From Delphinus delphis (taxonomy: Eukaryota; Chordata; Mammalia; Artiodactyla; Delphinidae), in NCBI RefSeq assembly GCF_949987515.2, contig NC_082697.1:23939730-24003729 (forward strand): 64,000 bases of DNA, written 5' to 3'. The notes below the pieces were generated by a model. That model did no database searches. It was not told the origin of the DNA and saw only the letters and a list, made by a program, of their open reading frames with translations. Shown piece by piece: positions 22,621-34,336 of this stretch (the stretch's first letter is position 1; each line of letters begins with the position of its first letter). Position numbers and translations under genes: made by a program.

Positions 22621-22951
22621 ATTTTTTTTTTATATAAATTTATTTATTTTATTTTATTTATTTTTGGCTGCGTTGGGTCTTTGTTGCTACGCGCAGGCTT
22701 TCTCTAGTTGTGGTGAGCGGAGGCTACTATTCGTTGCGCTGCACGGGCTTCTCATTGCAGTGGTTTCTCTTGTTGCAGAGCACAGGCTCTAGGCACACAG
22801 GCTTCAGTAGTTGTGGCCCGCAGGCTCAGTAGTAGTGGTGCACGGGCTTAGTTGCTCCGTGGCATGTGGGATCTTCCTGGACCAGGGCTTGAACCCGTGT
22901 CCCCTCCATTGGCAGGCGGATTCTTAACCACTGTGCCACCAGGGAAGCCCC
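22621..22951 (-). mobile_element. CHR-type SINE (long form), antisense (second at the same site)
   Basis: Body from 'ttggctgcgttgggtctttg' to 'ccaccagggaagccc'. Exact 13-bp target duplication ctgtgagggactt at 22608 and 22952. Confidence 0.94.
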
Positions 22952-23329
22952 CTGTGAGGGACTTCTTTACACATATATTTTCTATTTAAAAAATAGCTTG
23001 TGCTCTGCAAGTCTGAAATGATTTCAAAATATAAAGTTAAACTCATGCAAAAAAGTCTTATGGTGGTGGTGGAAAAGTATCAAGGGTATTGTTATTAGCC
23101 ATATTTGAGAGGGAGACATCTTGCACCTAGACAACAAATCTAGGAGATTTGTATTTGACACAAGCTGAAGAATATGCTTGTGTTTATGAATCAGATGCCA
23201 GAGGAATTCTAGGATTCTTATTTTACAAAGCTACTTAAAACATTTGAGTAGAGATATTATTTGTTAATGTGAAAGCATATAGAAAATAATTATATTTCCT
23301 GATAAACAGTCTTTGAGTTTTCTTAAATC

Positions 23330-23505
23330 TAGAAGGAACCTGTGATTCTCTTTAGCGCTAGCTTAGTGATCCATCCTCTCATTTTATAATTTAGGTGTCT
23401 TAGGCACAGAGAGATTGTACCCTGCTCCAAATCATACAACTTTATGAGAAGGTCACAACTAGAACTTGGGGCACACTCATCCTGCCATGCTCAGCCTGGC
23501 TCTTT
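23330..23505 (-). repeat. MIR, antisense
   Basis: Reads 'ctctcattttataatttagg', 'cttaggcacagagagattg' and 'ggtcacaactagaacttggg', the antisense MIR body. Confidence 0.6.
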
Positions 23506-23509
23506 TTCC

Positions 23510-25035
23510 TTTCTGTCAACCTGTGTTTCATTATTATAAATAATGCTAGTCTGTTCTCAAGATTTATTCAGTTAATTTTACTACTAATCATTTGACATTT
23601 GTATTGAAGCATAAAAAATGGATACTGCAGTTAGGAAATCATTGGATGAGCATTAGACTTTATTTAATTTCCTTATATGGGTGGTGCAACAGCTGCGATG
23701 GTGCACAGTTGTGAACCCAGGACATCTGTGTTTCCCATTTATTTGTTTACTTGTTTGTTTTTTGCAGTAGTTGCATGTAATAAAATTTTTTTTCAGAGAA
23801 TAAGGAGAGTAAATGTTAAATTTAAAAGTTTAATATTATTAGCATATTTACAGTTTTACAACAGAAAGAGTAGGAAAATGACAAGAAGGACTAAGTCTGT
23901 AGCTAACGACATATGTGACCTAGGGCAAATCATGTAACTAGGGCAAATCATGTAAAAGAGGTTTACTAACCTCTGTGGGACTGTTTTCTGCTACCTTCTT
24001 AATTAGAATTCTTCAGGGGTTCTGCCCAGGACAAATGTATCTGTTTTTTGATATTTGTTACTTGAAGTATAACACACATAATGCGAAGTGCACAAATCAT
24101 AAGGATAATGAATTATAAAAAGAACATACTTGTATGACCACTGCTGTTGTATTTTGAAAAAGCTTCCTTGGTGATTATGATAAGCTTTCCTTTAAAAGAA
24201 ATCACTGGACTTGAGGCTGTAGGTAATCTCATGTCTTTCACAACTCTTTCTAGAGTGAAATTAACAGAAACAGTGATAGAAGGAATTTGGCCAGTCACAA
24301 AAATTTGCTTTGAATAGGTTTATTGGGATTATATATTAAGTCTTCTGATGTTTTTCTTCTTCCTCTTTGCCCTTTTTCCTTTCTGTCTAGGTCCTGGATG
24401 GAATGGAGAGGGGTCCTACTCAACTTCTGACTATCTTTTCTGAGAGTGGTCAGAGAGTTCTTAAACAGGTCTGTTGATTCTGTAGTACACAAATGCAAGT
24501 TCGAGTTATAAAAGATTTGGATTCAGCCTAAACAAAGAATTGAATTAGGAAGTAGACTTTTTTTAAAAAAAGAAGCCATTTTGATCTCAGTGTCCACAGG
24601 GTATTTTACTTCGGCAAGCTGCATTTGGCATGTGGATTGGACCCAAAGTGACTGAATTAAATAAGATCTGCTTAATATAAAAGCAGTTGTTATATCTTTA
24701 TCAGTTATGCTGAATATATATAATATGGCAGAATTCTTTATTGGTTCCATGGAAAGTACCAGGAAAAGATGAAAAGGTGAATATCGCAGTTGTCTGTGAT
24801 TCTGGTGGGTGATGGAGGCATGGATAAATCCAAGAAGGAAAATAATTATATGGCCCTCTTTCTAATGTTCTCAGAATTCATAACATTGGGGTAAAACAAA
24901 GCTACCTTTACCTTGCATATCTCTGGTTAAGGGAAGGGCAAGTATATATGGGTTTTGTTTGTTTGTTTTCTTTTCTTTTACCCTTGTCTGCATCACCATG
25001 AATGAACTTTATCATTATTCAGACCGATAAAAACT
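23510..25035. other. Intron 1 stretch without an assigned repeat
   Basis: Mostly AT-rich unique-looking sequence. It contains one exon-like 78-nt segment (24391-24468) with a strong polypyrimidine tract before it; see findings. Nothing else has coding character. Confidence 0.4.
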
Positions 25036-25036
25036 C

Positions 25037-25226
25037 AAGCTTAGTGATTTCCCAAACTTGTCTTTACATTGGAATCACCTTTGGAGCTTTGCAAAGTACT
25101 AATGTCTTTGTTCCCCCTCCCTACCACCACCCCCCACCCTAGATTGTGGGGGTATGGCCTGGGAATTTTTAGAAGATCCCAAGGTGATTCTAAAGTGCTG
25201 CCAAGTTTGGGAATCACCGTTTTAGC
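25037..25226. repeat. hAT-Charlie MITE (MER5-like)
   Basis: Ends 'gtgatttcccaaacttgtct' and 'aagtttgggaatcaccgt' are inverted. The interior has 'attggaatcacctttggagc' and 'gatcccaaggtgattctaa', the usual order for MER5A-like elements. Confidence 0.75.
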
Positions 25227-25349
25227 TAGTTAAAGCAGATCTGGCCACTACGCACCTTGTGAATTTTTTTGCGTAAATATTTGGATAAATATATAAATAA
25301 GGGATAAATATTTTGTTTTAGAATCCTGTACTTTAAACCTAAATTTTTA

Positions 25350-25800
25350 CTAGAATGAAAGCTCTGTAAAAGCAGGTACCATGTCTATATTTTTTTCACC
25401 ATTATATCTTTAGCATTTAGAACAATAACTAACATGTGCTATATGCTTAAATATTTGTTGAATGAGTGGATGAGCCTATTAGTCTCTAGTGAGCTGAGAG
25501 TATGCTTTTACCTAATACTCGAGTGGTCTGAGGTATAGAGTGGGGTGGTGGTGGTAGTGAAGAGCCCAGCCTCTATGACTAATTGACTGGGCTCCAGTCA
25601 CAGCTCTGTCACTTACTAGCTGTAAAACCTTAAACAAGTTACTTCTCTAATACCTCAGTGTCCTCATTTGTACAAGGGGGGTAATAGAATCTATTACATG
25701 GGGTTTTGGGGGGAACTAATTGAGTTAATAATACAAAGTGCTTAGAACAGTGCCTTGCACATAATAGTGTTCTGTAACTTTTAGCTACTGTAGAATTCAA
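25350..25800 (+). repeat. L2 3' end followed by MIR, both sense
   Basis: 25350-25470 has 'agaatgaaagctctgtaaaag' and 'aaatatttgttgaatgagtg', the L2 3' end. 25545-25800 has 'ctctgtcacttactagctg' and 'agtgcttagaacagtgcctt', a fairly complete MIR. Confidence 0.75.
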
Positions 25801-25929
25801 GACACTCCAGATTCTCGGTAGTTTGAATAATTTAAATATAGAGTGTTGTATGGGGGCTAAGGTAGAATAATGGAATCAGCTGCATTAGATGTAGTTAAAG
25901 AAGACTTGACAAAGAAGGTTATTATTATT

Positions 25930-26700
25930 ATTATTTTTTTTGGTCAACTTAATGAGGTATAATTTACATACAGTAAACTGCACCATTTAAAAGTGAAACA
26001 TGTTTCAGTGAATTTTGACAGATGTTCTTATTAGTTTACAGTATTTATTATGAAACACCTGTCACAACCAAGATATAGAAAATTTCCATCTTCCTAAGAA
26101 ATTCCTTATATTCCCTGCAGTCTGTCCCTCCTAGCCCCTCCACCTATATATTGCTTTGCATTTTCCAGAACTTTATGTAAATGCATTGATACATTATGTT
26201 CTGTTATGAGTCTAGCTTCTTTCACTCAGCAGAATGATTTTTTTTAATGAAAATGACTAACATTTATTGAGCATTTAATACATGCCAGTTATGGCTCTAA
26301 ATTTCTTTTTACTTTTTTTATTATAGCTGGTGTTTATTGAGCTTTTATAGTGGGCCAACATTAGTCTAAACATTTTATTTTATTTTATTTTTCAACAGAA
26401 TGATTTTGATATTTATCCATGTTGTTGCATGTGTCAGTGGTTCATTCCTTTTGAATGAGTAGTGTTTTGTTGTATGGGTATACCATGCTTGTTTATCTGT
26501 TCACCTGTGATAGACAGTTGAGTTGTTTCCAGTATTTGATGATTGTGAATAAAGCTACTGTAAGCATTTTTGTGCAAATCATTGTATAGATATATTTTCA
26601 CTTATTCTGGAGTAAATCCCTAACAGTTGTACTGCTAGGTTGTATGGTGTATCTAACTTGTTAAGAAACTGCCAAATAATTTAAAAAGAAGTGAATGTTC
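25930..26700 (-). repeat. Old L1 (L1ME-like) 3' part, antisense
   Basis: Reads 'gaggtataatttacatacag', 'caagatatagaaaatttcc', 'atttatccatgttgttgcat' and 'tgaataaagctactgtaagc'. At 26230-26400 the order is interrupted by short MIR-like pieces (catttattgagcatttaata). Confidence 0.7.
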
Positions 26701-26726
26701 AGCAGGATTTCCAGGGAGGGTGCATT

Positions 26727-27262
26727 AGTTATCTATTGTTGCATAACAAATTACCACAGATTTAGCAGCTTAAAACAACACACATTTATTAGGGCACAGT
26801 TTCCATGGGTCAGGAATCTGGCTTAGGTGGGCCCTCTGTTTCAGGGTCTCTTACAGGCAGCAGTCAAGGTGTCAGCCAGGACTGGAGTCTCATCTCAGTG
26901 ATTGACTGAAGACGGATTTCCTCTAAGCTTACTTGGTTGTTGGCAGAATTAACTTCCTCAAGGGATGTTGGATTTAAGGCCTTGGTTTCTCACTAGCTAC
27001 TGGTTGTCAGTTTCTTGCCTTGTAGCCTCTCCAACATGGCAAGCTGAGAAGGCAGTAGAGCCTCCTAGGGAGATGAAAGTCTCATTCTTTTATAACCTAA
27101 TCATGGACGTGCTGTCCCATCACTTTTGCTGTATTTTTTTGGTTAGAAGTAAGTCACTAGGCCATCCCTCAGGGGGAAGAGGGGGCAGGGGAGATTACAC
27201 GAGGGCATGAATACCAGGAGGCTGGGATAATTGGTGGCCATATTAGAAGTCTGTCTACCACA
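26727..27262 (-). repeat. MaLR/ERVL-type solitary LTR, antisense
   Basis: Read on the minus strand it begins TGTGGTAGACAGACTTCTAA and ends AACTAATGCA, giving the TG...CA ends of an LTR. The inner text 'aacctaatcatggacgtgc' and 'ttgttgcataacaaattacc' fits old mammalian MaLR/ERVL LTRs. No internal retroviral genes are seen. The sub-family is uncertain. Confidence 0.6.
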
Positions 27263-27469
27263 GAAGACATGGCTTAGTGCCAGGCTGGGACTAAATGGGA
27301 CATTAAAAAGAGTGGTGGTGGTGAGGAGTAGTTTGTGAAATTTTCTTTACCTTCCCTGTATCAAACTATATCTCTTTCTTCCTTCTGTCTTTCACATCAG
27401 CTTCTTTCCCCTTCAAGAGCAGATACATAACACAAAGATCATTCTCACAAAGATTTTAATCTTGAGTGG

Positions 27470-27511
27470 GTTTTGTGTGTATGTGTGCGTGCCTGTGTGT
27501 GTGTGTGTGTT
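27470..27511. repeat. Interrupted (TG)n microsatellite
   Basis: Tract of gtgtgtatgtgtgcgtgcct followed by eight pure GT units. It is likely polymorphic in length. Confidence 0.85.
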
Positions 27512-27574
27512 TAAAGATTCAATTAAGGCCTCTCCCTGTATCATTTAGTGTTTATATACATGTGTATTTTTTAA

Positions 27575-28700
27575 AAAAACATTTTGTCGTGGAAATTGAG
27601 ACAGATATGAAAGGAGAATACTATCATGAACCCCCATGTACCTTTCACCCAGCTTCCACAATTTATTTTTTACTAATCTTATATCTAAAATTTACATACA
27701 GTAAGATGCACTAATTTTATGTGTACAGTTTTCATTGGAACAGATGTATATATCCCCACAATCAAGATATAGACCATTTTCACTCCAAAGGTACCTCATC
27801 CCTGTGCAATCAGTCCCCACCCCAGCCTCAGGCAAGCACCCATCTGATGTCTGTTACTGTAGGTTGGTTTTGCCTGTTCTAGAATATCATAGAAATATTC
27901 TTTTGATCACCATGAAGTTTTTGAGATTCATTCATGTTGTTGCCTGTATCAGCAGTTCAGAGTTCTTCAGACTTGGCACTGTGGACATTTTGGACAGGAT
28001 AATTCTTTGTCTTGGAGATTGTCCTGTGCATTGTGGGTTATTTAGCAGTATTCCTGACCGTTGTCCACTAGAAGCCATTAGCACTCCCCTCCCCATTTCT
28101 AAGAATCAGAAATGTCTCCAGACGTTGCCAGATGTCCAATAGGGGACCAAATCCCCTCCCTACACTGGTTGAGAATCCTTTCAGTAGTTGATCCTGTTTA
28201 TTATTTGGCAGTATTCTATTGTAGGGATATACTTCAGTTTATCCATTTGCTAACTGATAGACATTTGATTTGTTTCGTTTACTTTCAGTTGAGGCTATTG
28301 TAGATAAAGTTGCTATTAATTTTCATAGGCAAGTCTTTGTGTAGACATGTTTTCATGTATTTGGGGTAAATACCTAAGAGTGAGATTGCTGGGTCTTCTG
28401 ATAAGAAACTTTATAACTTTAAACTGCCAAATTGTTTGTACCTTTTTACATTCCCACCATATGAGAGTTTCAGTTGCTCTGCATCTTTGTCAACATTTGA
28501 TATTATCATTCTTTTTAATTTCAGCCATTATAGCAGGTGTAGCTTTAATTTGCATTCTCCTGATGATCAATGATGTTGAACATCTTTTCGTGTGCTTATT
28601 GTAATGTATCTGTTCAAATCTTCTGCCCATTTTTTATTGGGTTGTTTGTCTTATTATTGAGTTTCCTTTGTCTTTTTCCCAACATGTGTACCAACATTAA
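27575..28700 (-). repeat. Old L1 3' part, antisense, split by MER20
   Basis: Antisense L1 with 'ctatcatgaacccccatgt', 'gtccccaccccagcctcagg', 'gagtgagattgctgggtctt' and 'aggtgtagctttaatttgc'. It continues on both sides of a MER20 element. Weak, similar sequence may extend to about 29.4 kb. Confidence 0.75.
27956..28173 (-). repeat. MER20 DNA transposon (hAT-Charlie), antisense
   Basis: Reads 'ggcactgtggacattttgg', 'gtcctgtgcattgtgggtt' and 'atgtctccagacgttgcca', the full antisense order of MER20. It is inserted in an L1. A second copy is at 60985-61205. Confidence 0.8.
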
Positions 28701-29486
28701 GAAAATTGAAATAATGAATCAGTTTTATATACTTCTTATATTTAAAATGTGAACATTTCCCATGATGTTAAGTGTTCCTGAAAACATGAATTTTAATGGA
28801 GAAGCAGTATTTGAGTACATTTAAATTGATTAACCACTTCTGCTGTAGAGCCTTGAGCTAGCTTCCAGTTTTTCACTATTATTAATATTTTGATAAACAC
28901 CTTCAAATATAAATCTTTAACCACATCTCTCATTATTTATTGAGTTAGATTCCTAGAGGTTAGGATTAGTTATGATGTTAAGGAGAATGAACATGTAAAA
29001 GCAAAATATGAATGTTAATCTATTTCATTGTACCTTTGCCACATTTGAGTATTTCATTTTAAAAATATTTGCCATTTGATGTTGGAAGAAAGGCATATTT
29101 CATCTGCTTTTTTTTGATTACTTATGAAATGAAAAAACTTTTCATATAGTTATTGATGATTTTTATTTCTAATTTTATAAATTTTCCATTTGGGGGGCCA
29201 ATTTTTCTGTTGGGATGTTAATGTTTTCCTTAATTTTTAAGAGGACTTTAATGTTAAGTTTATTAACCTTTTGTTATTTACAAATATAATTCCCAACTTG
29301 TATTTTGCCTTTTTACTCTTGTGTACTTTGTCCTGCAAAATTTTAAAAATAATAATGAAATTATATGATAAAATCTATATTTTGCTTTAGCTCTTCAGTC
29401 CGTGAAATGATAAATATACTATATATGAATATATAACCAGCCTGTGATTGTAGTTTTATGATTTTATTTTTTATATTTAACTTAAG

Positions 29487-29608
29487 CTTTTTTTTTTTTG
29501 GCCACACCACGCGGCATGTGGGATCATAGTTCCCGGACCAGGGATCAAACCCACGTCCCCTGCAGTGGAAGCACAGAGTCTTAACCAGTGGCCTGCCAGA
29601 GAAGTCCC
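29487..29608 (-). mobile_element. Short CHR-type SINE, antisense
   Basis: T-run, 'ggccacaccacgcggcatgt', 'accagggatcaaacccacg', ending 'ctgccagagaagtccc'. Flanked by atttaactt on both sides. Confidence 0.88.
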
Positions 29609-29649
29609 TGCATTTAACTTTTTAGTCAGAATTTTTTAGTATACATTGT

Positions 29650-29999
29650 TGATAAGGTCTGAATGTTTGTGTTCCCCCCAAATTCATATTTCAAAGTCAT
29701 AATGCCCAATATGATGGAATTAGAAGGTGGGCCTCTTGGGAGGTGCTTAGGTCATGAGGGTGGAGCCCTCATGCAGTCATGAATGGGATTAACGCTCTTA
29801 TAAGAGAGATCACGCAGAGCTCCCTAGCCCCTTCCACCACATGAGGACACTGCAAGAAGTTGGCAGGTTGTAACCCAACCACGCTGGCGCAGTGATCTTG
29901 GACCTCTCAGCTTCCAGAACTATGAGAAGTAAATTTCTGTTGTTTATAAGCCATCCAGTTTATGGAATTTTGTTATAGCAGCTCGGACAGACTAGGACA
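29650..29999 (+). repeat. MaLR LTR (MST-like), sense
   Basis: From 'tgataaggtctgaatgtttg' to 'ggacagactaggaca', with 'ggtcatgagggtggagccct' and 'cttataagagagatcac' inside. The near-complete length of about 350 bp fits a solitary LTR of the MST group. Confidence 0.8.
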
Positions 30000-30016
30000 A
30001 TTATGAAGTGAGGAGA

Positions 30017-30134
30017 ATTTTTTTTTTTTTGGTTGCATCGTGGCAGCATGTGGAACTTCCCCAGCCAGGGATCGAACCTGTGCCCCCTGCAGTGGAAGCA
30101 CGGAGTCTTAACCACTGGATCACGAGGGAAGTCC
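30017..30134 (-). mobile_element. Short CHR-type SINE, antisense
   Basis: T-run, 'ggttgcatcgtggcagcat', 'ccagggatcgaacctgtgc', ending 'gagggaagtcc'. Target duplication tgaagtgagg (30004) and tgaagtgaga (30135). Confidence 0.9.
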
Positions 30135-30229
30135 TGAAGTGAGAACTTATAAAATTTTTTCCAAATACTCAACCAGTTTGTCCCAACTACAAAACAAAGT
30201 CATCTCCTGTAAAGAAATATGACACAACA

Positions 30230-31010
30230 TCCATTAATGAACAATCAGAAGAGAACTAAATAAAAAGAAAAGTCACCTACAGCAACCCACAAAACGGAAG
30301 ACAATATTTGTAAATCATATATCTGAAAAGGAATTTATATCTAAAATTTATCAAGAACTCTTAAAATTCAGTAATAAAAAGACAAACATCCTAATTTAGA
30401 AATTGGCAAAGGATTTGAATAGATATTTCCCCAAAGAAATCATGCCAGTGGCCAGTAAACATGAAAATATGCTCAACACCTTTAGCCATCAGGGAAATGC
30501 AAATCAAAACCACAATGAGATACAATTTCACACCCACTAGGATGGCTATAATCAGAAGGATAACAAATGTTGGTGAGGATGTGGAGAAATTGGAACCCTT
30601 GTATACTGCTGATGGGAATGGAAAATGGTGTAACTCCTTTGGAAAACAGTCTGGCAATTCCTCGAAAGGTTAAGTATAGAGATAACATATAACCCAGCAA
30701 TTTCACTTCTAGGTATATATATACACGCAAGAGAAATGAAAACATATCTCCACCAAAACTTGTACACAAATATTCATAGCAGCATTATTCATAATAGTGA
30801 ATGGTGGAAACAACCCAAATGTCTATTAACTGATGAATGAATGAATGAATGAATGAATATGGTATTTCCATACAAAGGGATATTATTTGGTAATTTAAAA
30901 AATGAAGTACTGTTACTTGCTACAACACCTTGGAGAAATGAAGCTAAGTGAAAGAAGCCAGTCACAAAAGGCCACTTATTTTATGGTTCTTATTGTATGA
31001 GGTATCTAGA
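30230..31010 (+). repeat. Old L1 (ORF2 end and 3' UTR), sense
   Basis: Sense L1 landmarks: 'aatgcaaatcaaaaccacaa', 'ggatggctataatcagaagg', 'acccagcaatttcacttcta' and 'agcagcattattcataatag', with a (tgaa)n expansion at 30833-30858. The frame is broken. Confidence 0.8.
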
Positions 31011-33084
31011 ATAGACCAGTGTTCCTTGACCTAGTCTAAAACTCTATCGTTTAATGGAGAGGGGAGGGGTAACCCATTAAATTAATGACAGAGCATTTTA
31101 GCAAAATTGTTCGTAGTACTCGAAGATGATGGTGACTGATAATAGTTCATCTTTATTTTGTACCTTACCTTCCTTTTGAATAATCATTTTTAAAAAATAA
31201 CGTTTGGTGCTAATCATTTGTAACAGTTATTTAGACTTAGCCCTATGTTTAACTGATTTCATTTCTTGCTTCCTATTCTCAAGGTCTTTGTTTTTGGTTA
31301 ATTATTATTCAGATAATATTTTTGTGAAAAGTACATGATTGATATACATCTGAAAGTATCATTATATTGATTTCACACTGAATGACAACTTGGTGGGGGA
31401 GGGAGCAGGATTATTAGGTCACATTATTTTTTCCACTATTAATTCTTTAATATTTTGCCATTATCTTGTGGTCTTGCGAAGCAAAAATCTGTGGCCAGAC
31501 CGAATTTTGGTCCTCTATGTATGACTTGTTTTTTCCTTCTTGAGTGATTTGGGGCATTTTCTTTATCCTTGAAATCTGAAAATTTCACTAGAACAAATCC
31601 AGTTGTCACTATCTTTTTAGTAATTTTGCCTGGTCTTTTGTAAGCTCTTTAGAGCTGGAGATGCAGAAGATTCTCTGACTCAGGGAAGCTTACATTTCCT
31701 TTTTAAAAAATCTTTAATTATTATTTCTGTCCATTTGTTTCAGGGATAACAAATTATTTGAAGTTTATTTCTCTCTTCTCTCCTTGTCAATCCTCTCATA
31801 CTTTTCATTACTTTGTCCTTTCCTTCTCCATTCTGGAAGAATTTCTCAAATTTGTTGTCTCCACATTTCTAATTAAGTATTCTGCTCTTTACTTTTTCTA
31901 GTAAAGATTTGAATTCTGTTACAGAATATTTGTAGTTTTTACCTTTCTTTTCCCCCTGTCTTATTTCTGCCTGCATCTCAACTAGTTCTTTTCATTTCTG
32001 CCTGTGAACTTTGAACTCTTATTTCAGTGTGTTTTATCAAATTTGTTGAGAGTAACATAGTTGATTTCTAAAATTTAACCTGTTGCTCCTTATATATTCA
32101 TTTTCTGAATTACAGATGCAGAGTTTCTCTTCTTTTATGTTACAGAATGTTTTTCTATCTCTTCCCTCAATTATTCTTCCTTGAATAAGGAGAGGGGTAT
32201 ACAGGTCTAGTATGTGCCAAATAGGGTAGACAGTTTCCTTCATTGGCTATTTGGTAGCTGTAGGAATTCTCCTATCGGATGTTAAACTAAAGGACTAACG
32301 GATGCACATAGTTTCTGAATACTTTCTAGTGTCCAGCAGTCATTTATGTGTTTCCTGCTGGATTGAGTAGGGGAAAGCCCGTCCTCTGACGTGGTAATTT
32401 GACTTTGGAAAAGAGGGTTTGTTTTTTGATCATTTGAAGCCTAGGCTGCAAATAACTGTGATTTCCAGAATGTAATGCTCCCAGGGCTTTTGCTCTCTCA
32501 GCCCTTCCTGCAATTGCTTTCAAATCTCAGGGTGTATGTACTACTTTGTATGTTATAGAATCTGAAGTAGAGAAGGAAGGCTGTGGGCATGTAATAGCCC
32601 TGACCATACTAAGTGAGTCTCTCACAGTAGGGTGATGTGACTTACCACTGCCATTGCTGCCTCTGGAGAAAGCTGTTTTGGAGCAGGTAGTTGGAGGAGG
32701 TTAGTTAAAAATCTGTTACCTTCCTGCTGGCTCTACTCTATCTAAAGCCCCATTCCTGCCTGCTGTTTGGCAGAAAAGTCATATATGAGTCCAACAGTTC
32801 TTTGAGCAGCAGTCTTAGTTTCCAGTGCTGTTGATAACTTTGACTCTTAGTGTTTCCTTAAATATATCAATGAAAAATTAGGGTGGAGGTGATGATAGAG
32901 ATGAACCAGGCATTGTTATAGCCTCCATTTTAGCTCCCAGCTTGATGTTAACTTTTTGAAAGAAGGAAGATGAGAGAAGAGTGTGGAGAATAGCTACTAA
33001 TGGAAGAAGGAAGAGTTAAAGATCTTATACCAGTTGAGTTCCAGTTTCTCAGGGAAATATGGTAACATTGAAATCAAAGAGCCA
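31011..33084. other. Intron 1 stretch with little recognisable content
   Basis: AT-rich with many pyrimidine tracts. Parts of 31500-32100 may be very old antisense LINE sequence, but I cannot assign it. No exon-like segment or open frame of note. Confidence 0.4.
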
Positions 33085-33764
33085 AGGTTTAAGATAGTCT
33101 TGGTTAGTCTTTGTTTTAAAGTCTATTTTGTTTGATACAAGTATTGCTACCCCAGCTTTCTTTTTGTTTCCATTTGCAAGGAATACGTTATTTCATCCCC
33201 TCATGTTCAGTCTGTGTGTGTCTTTAGATTGTGAGTCTCTTGTAGGTAGTATGTATACGGGTGTTGTTTTTGTATCTATTCAACCACTCTTTGTCTTTTG
33301 AGCATTTAGTCCATTTACATTTAATCATTAATAGTTTGTACTTACCGCCATTTTGTTAATTGTTTTCTGGTTGTTTCTGTAGTTCTTTTTAGTTCCTTCT
33401 TTATTTTGCTCTCTTCCCTTGTGATTTGATGACTATCTTTAGTGTTATGTTTGGATTCCTTTCTATTTTGTATGTGTATATTATAGATTTTTGTTTTATG
33501 GTTACCATGAGGTTCATATACAGCTATATATGTGCGTGTGCATTATTTTAAGTTTAAACACATTCTAACAACCCTGCACTTTTACTCCCCCCCCAACCAC
33601 GTTTAATGTTTTGGCATCATATTTTACCTCTTTTTGTTTTGTGTATCCCTTAACTACTTATTGTGGATAGAGATGATTTTACTACTATTACCTTTTAACC
33701 TTCATACTAGCTTTATAAGTGGTTGATCTATCTTTACTGTTGTTTTCCTTTATAAATGAGGGGG

Positions 33765-33898
33765 TTTTGTTGTTGTTTTGTTTTTTTGCCACGCCACACA
33801 GCTTGTGGGATCTTATTAGTTTGCTGACCAGGGATCGAACCCATGCATTCTGCAGTGGAGGCGTGGAGTCCTAACCACTGGATCGTCAGGGAATTCCC
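33765..33898 (-). mobile_element. Short CHR-type SINE, antisense
   Basis: T-rich start, 'gccacgccacacagcttgtg', 'gaccagggatcgaacccatg', ending 'cgtcagggaattcccc'. Confidence 0.85.
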
Positions 33899-34214
33899 CA
33901 TAATTTTGATAGTTCTAGTTGTGGTCTTTTCTTTTCCTTTTAGAGAAGTCCTTTTAACATTTCTTGTAAAGCCAGTTTACTGGTGCTAAACTTTTAGCCT
34001 TTGCTTATCTGCAAAGCTGTTTATCTCTCCTTCAAATCTGAATGATAGCCTTGCTGGGTAGACTATTCTTGGTTGTAGGGTTTTTTTCCTTTCATCACTT
34101 TGATTATATCGTGCCACTTGCTTCTGTCCTGTATAGTTTCTGCTGAAAAGTCAGCTCATGGTCCTATGAGGGTTCCTTTGTATGTAACTAATTGATTTTT
34201 CTCTTGCTGCTTTT

Positions 34215-34336
34215 TTTTCTTTTTTTGGCCATGCAGTGTGGCTTGTGAAATCTCAGTTCCCCAACCAGGAATTGAACCCTGGCCACGGCAGTGAAAGATC
34301 CAAATCCTAACCACTAGACGACCAGGGAACTCCCGA
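34215..34336 (-). mobile_element. Short CHR-type SINE, antisense
   Basis: T-run, 'ggccatgcagtgtggcttgt', ending 'gaccagggaactcccg'. Exact target duplication ctcttgctgctttt at 34201 and 34337. Confidence 0.92.
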
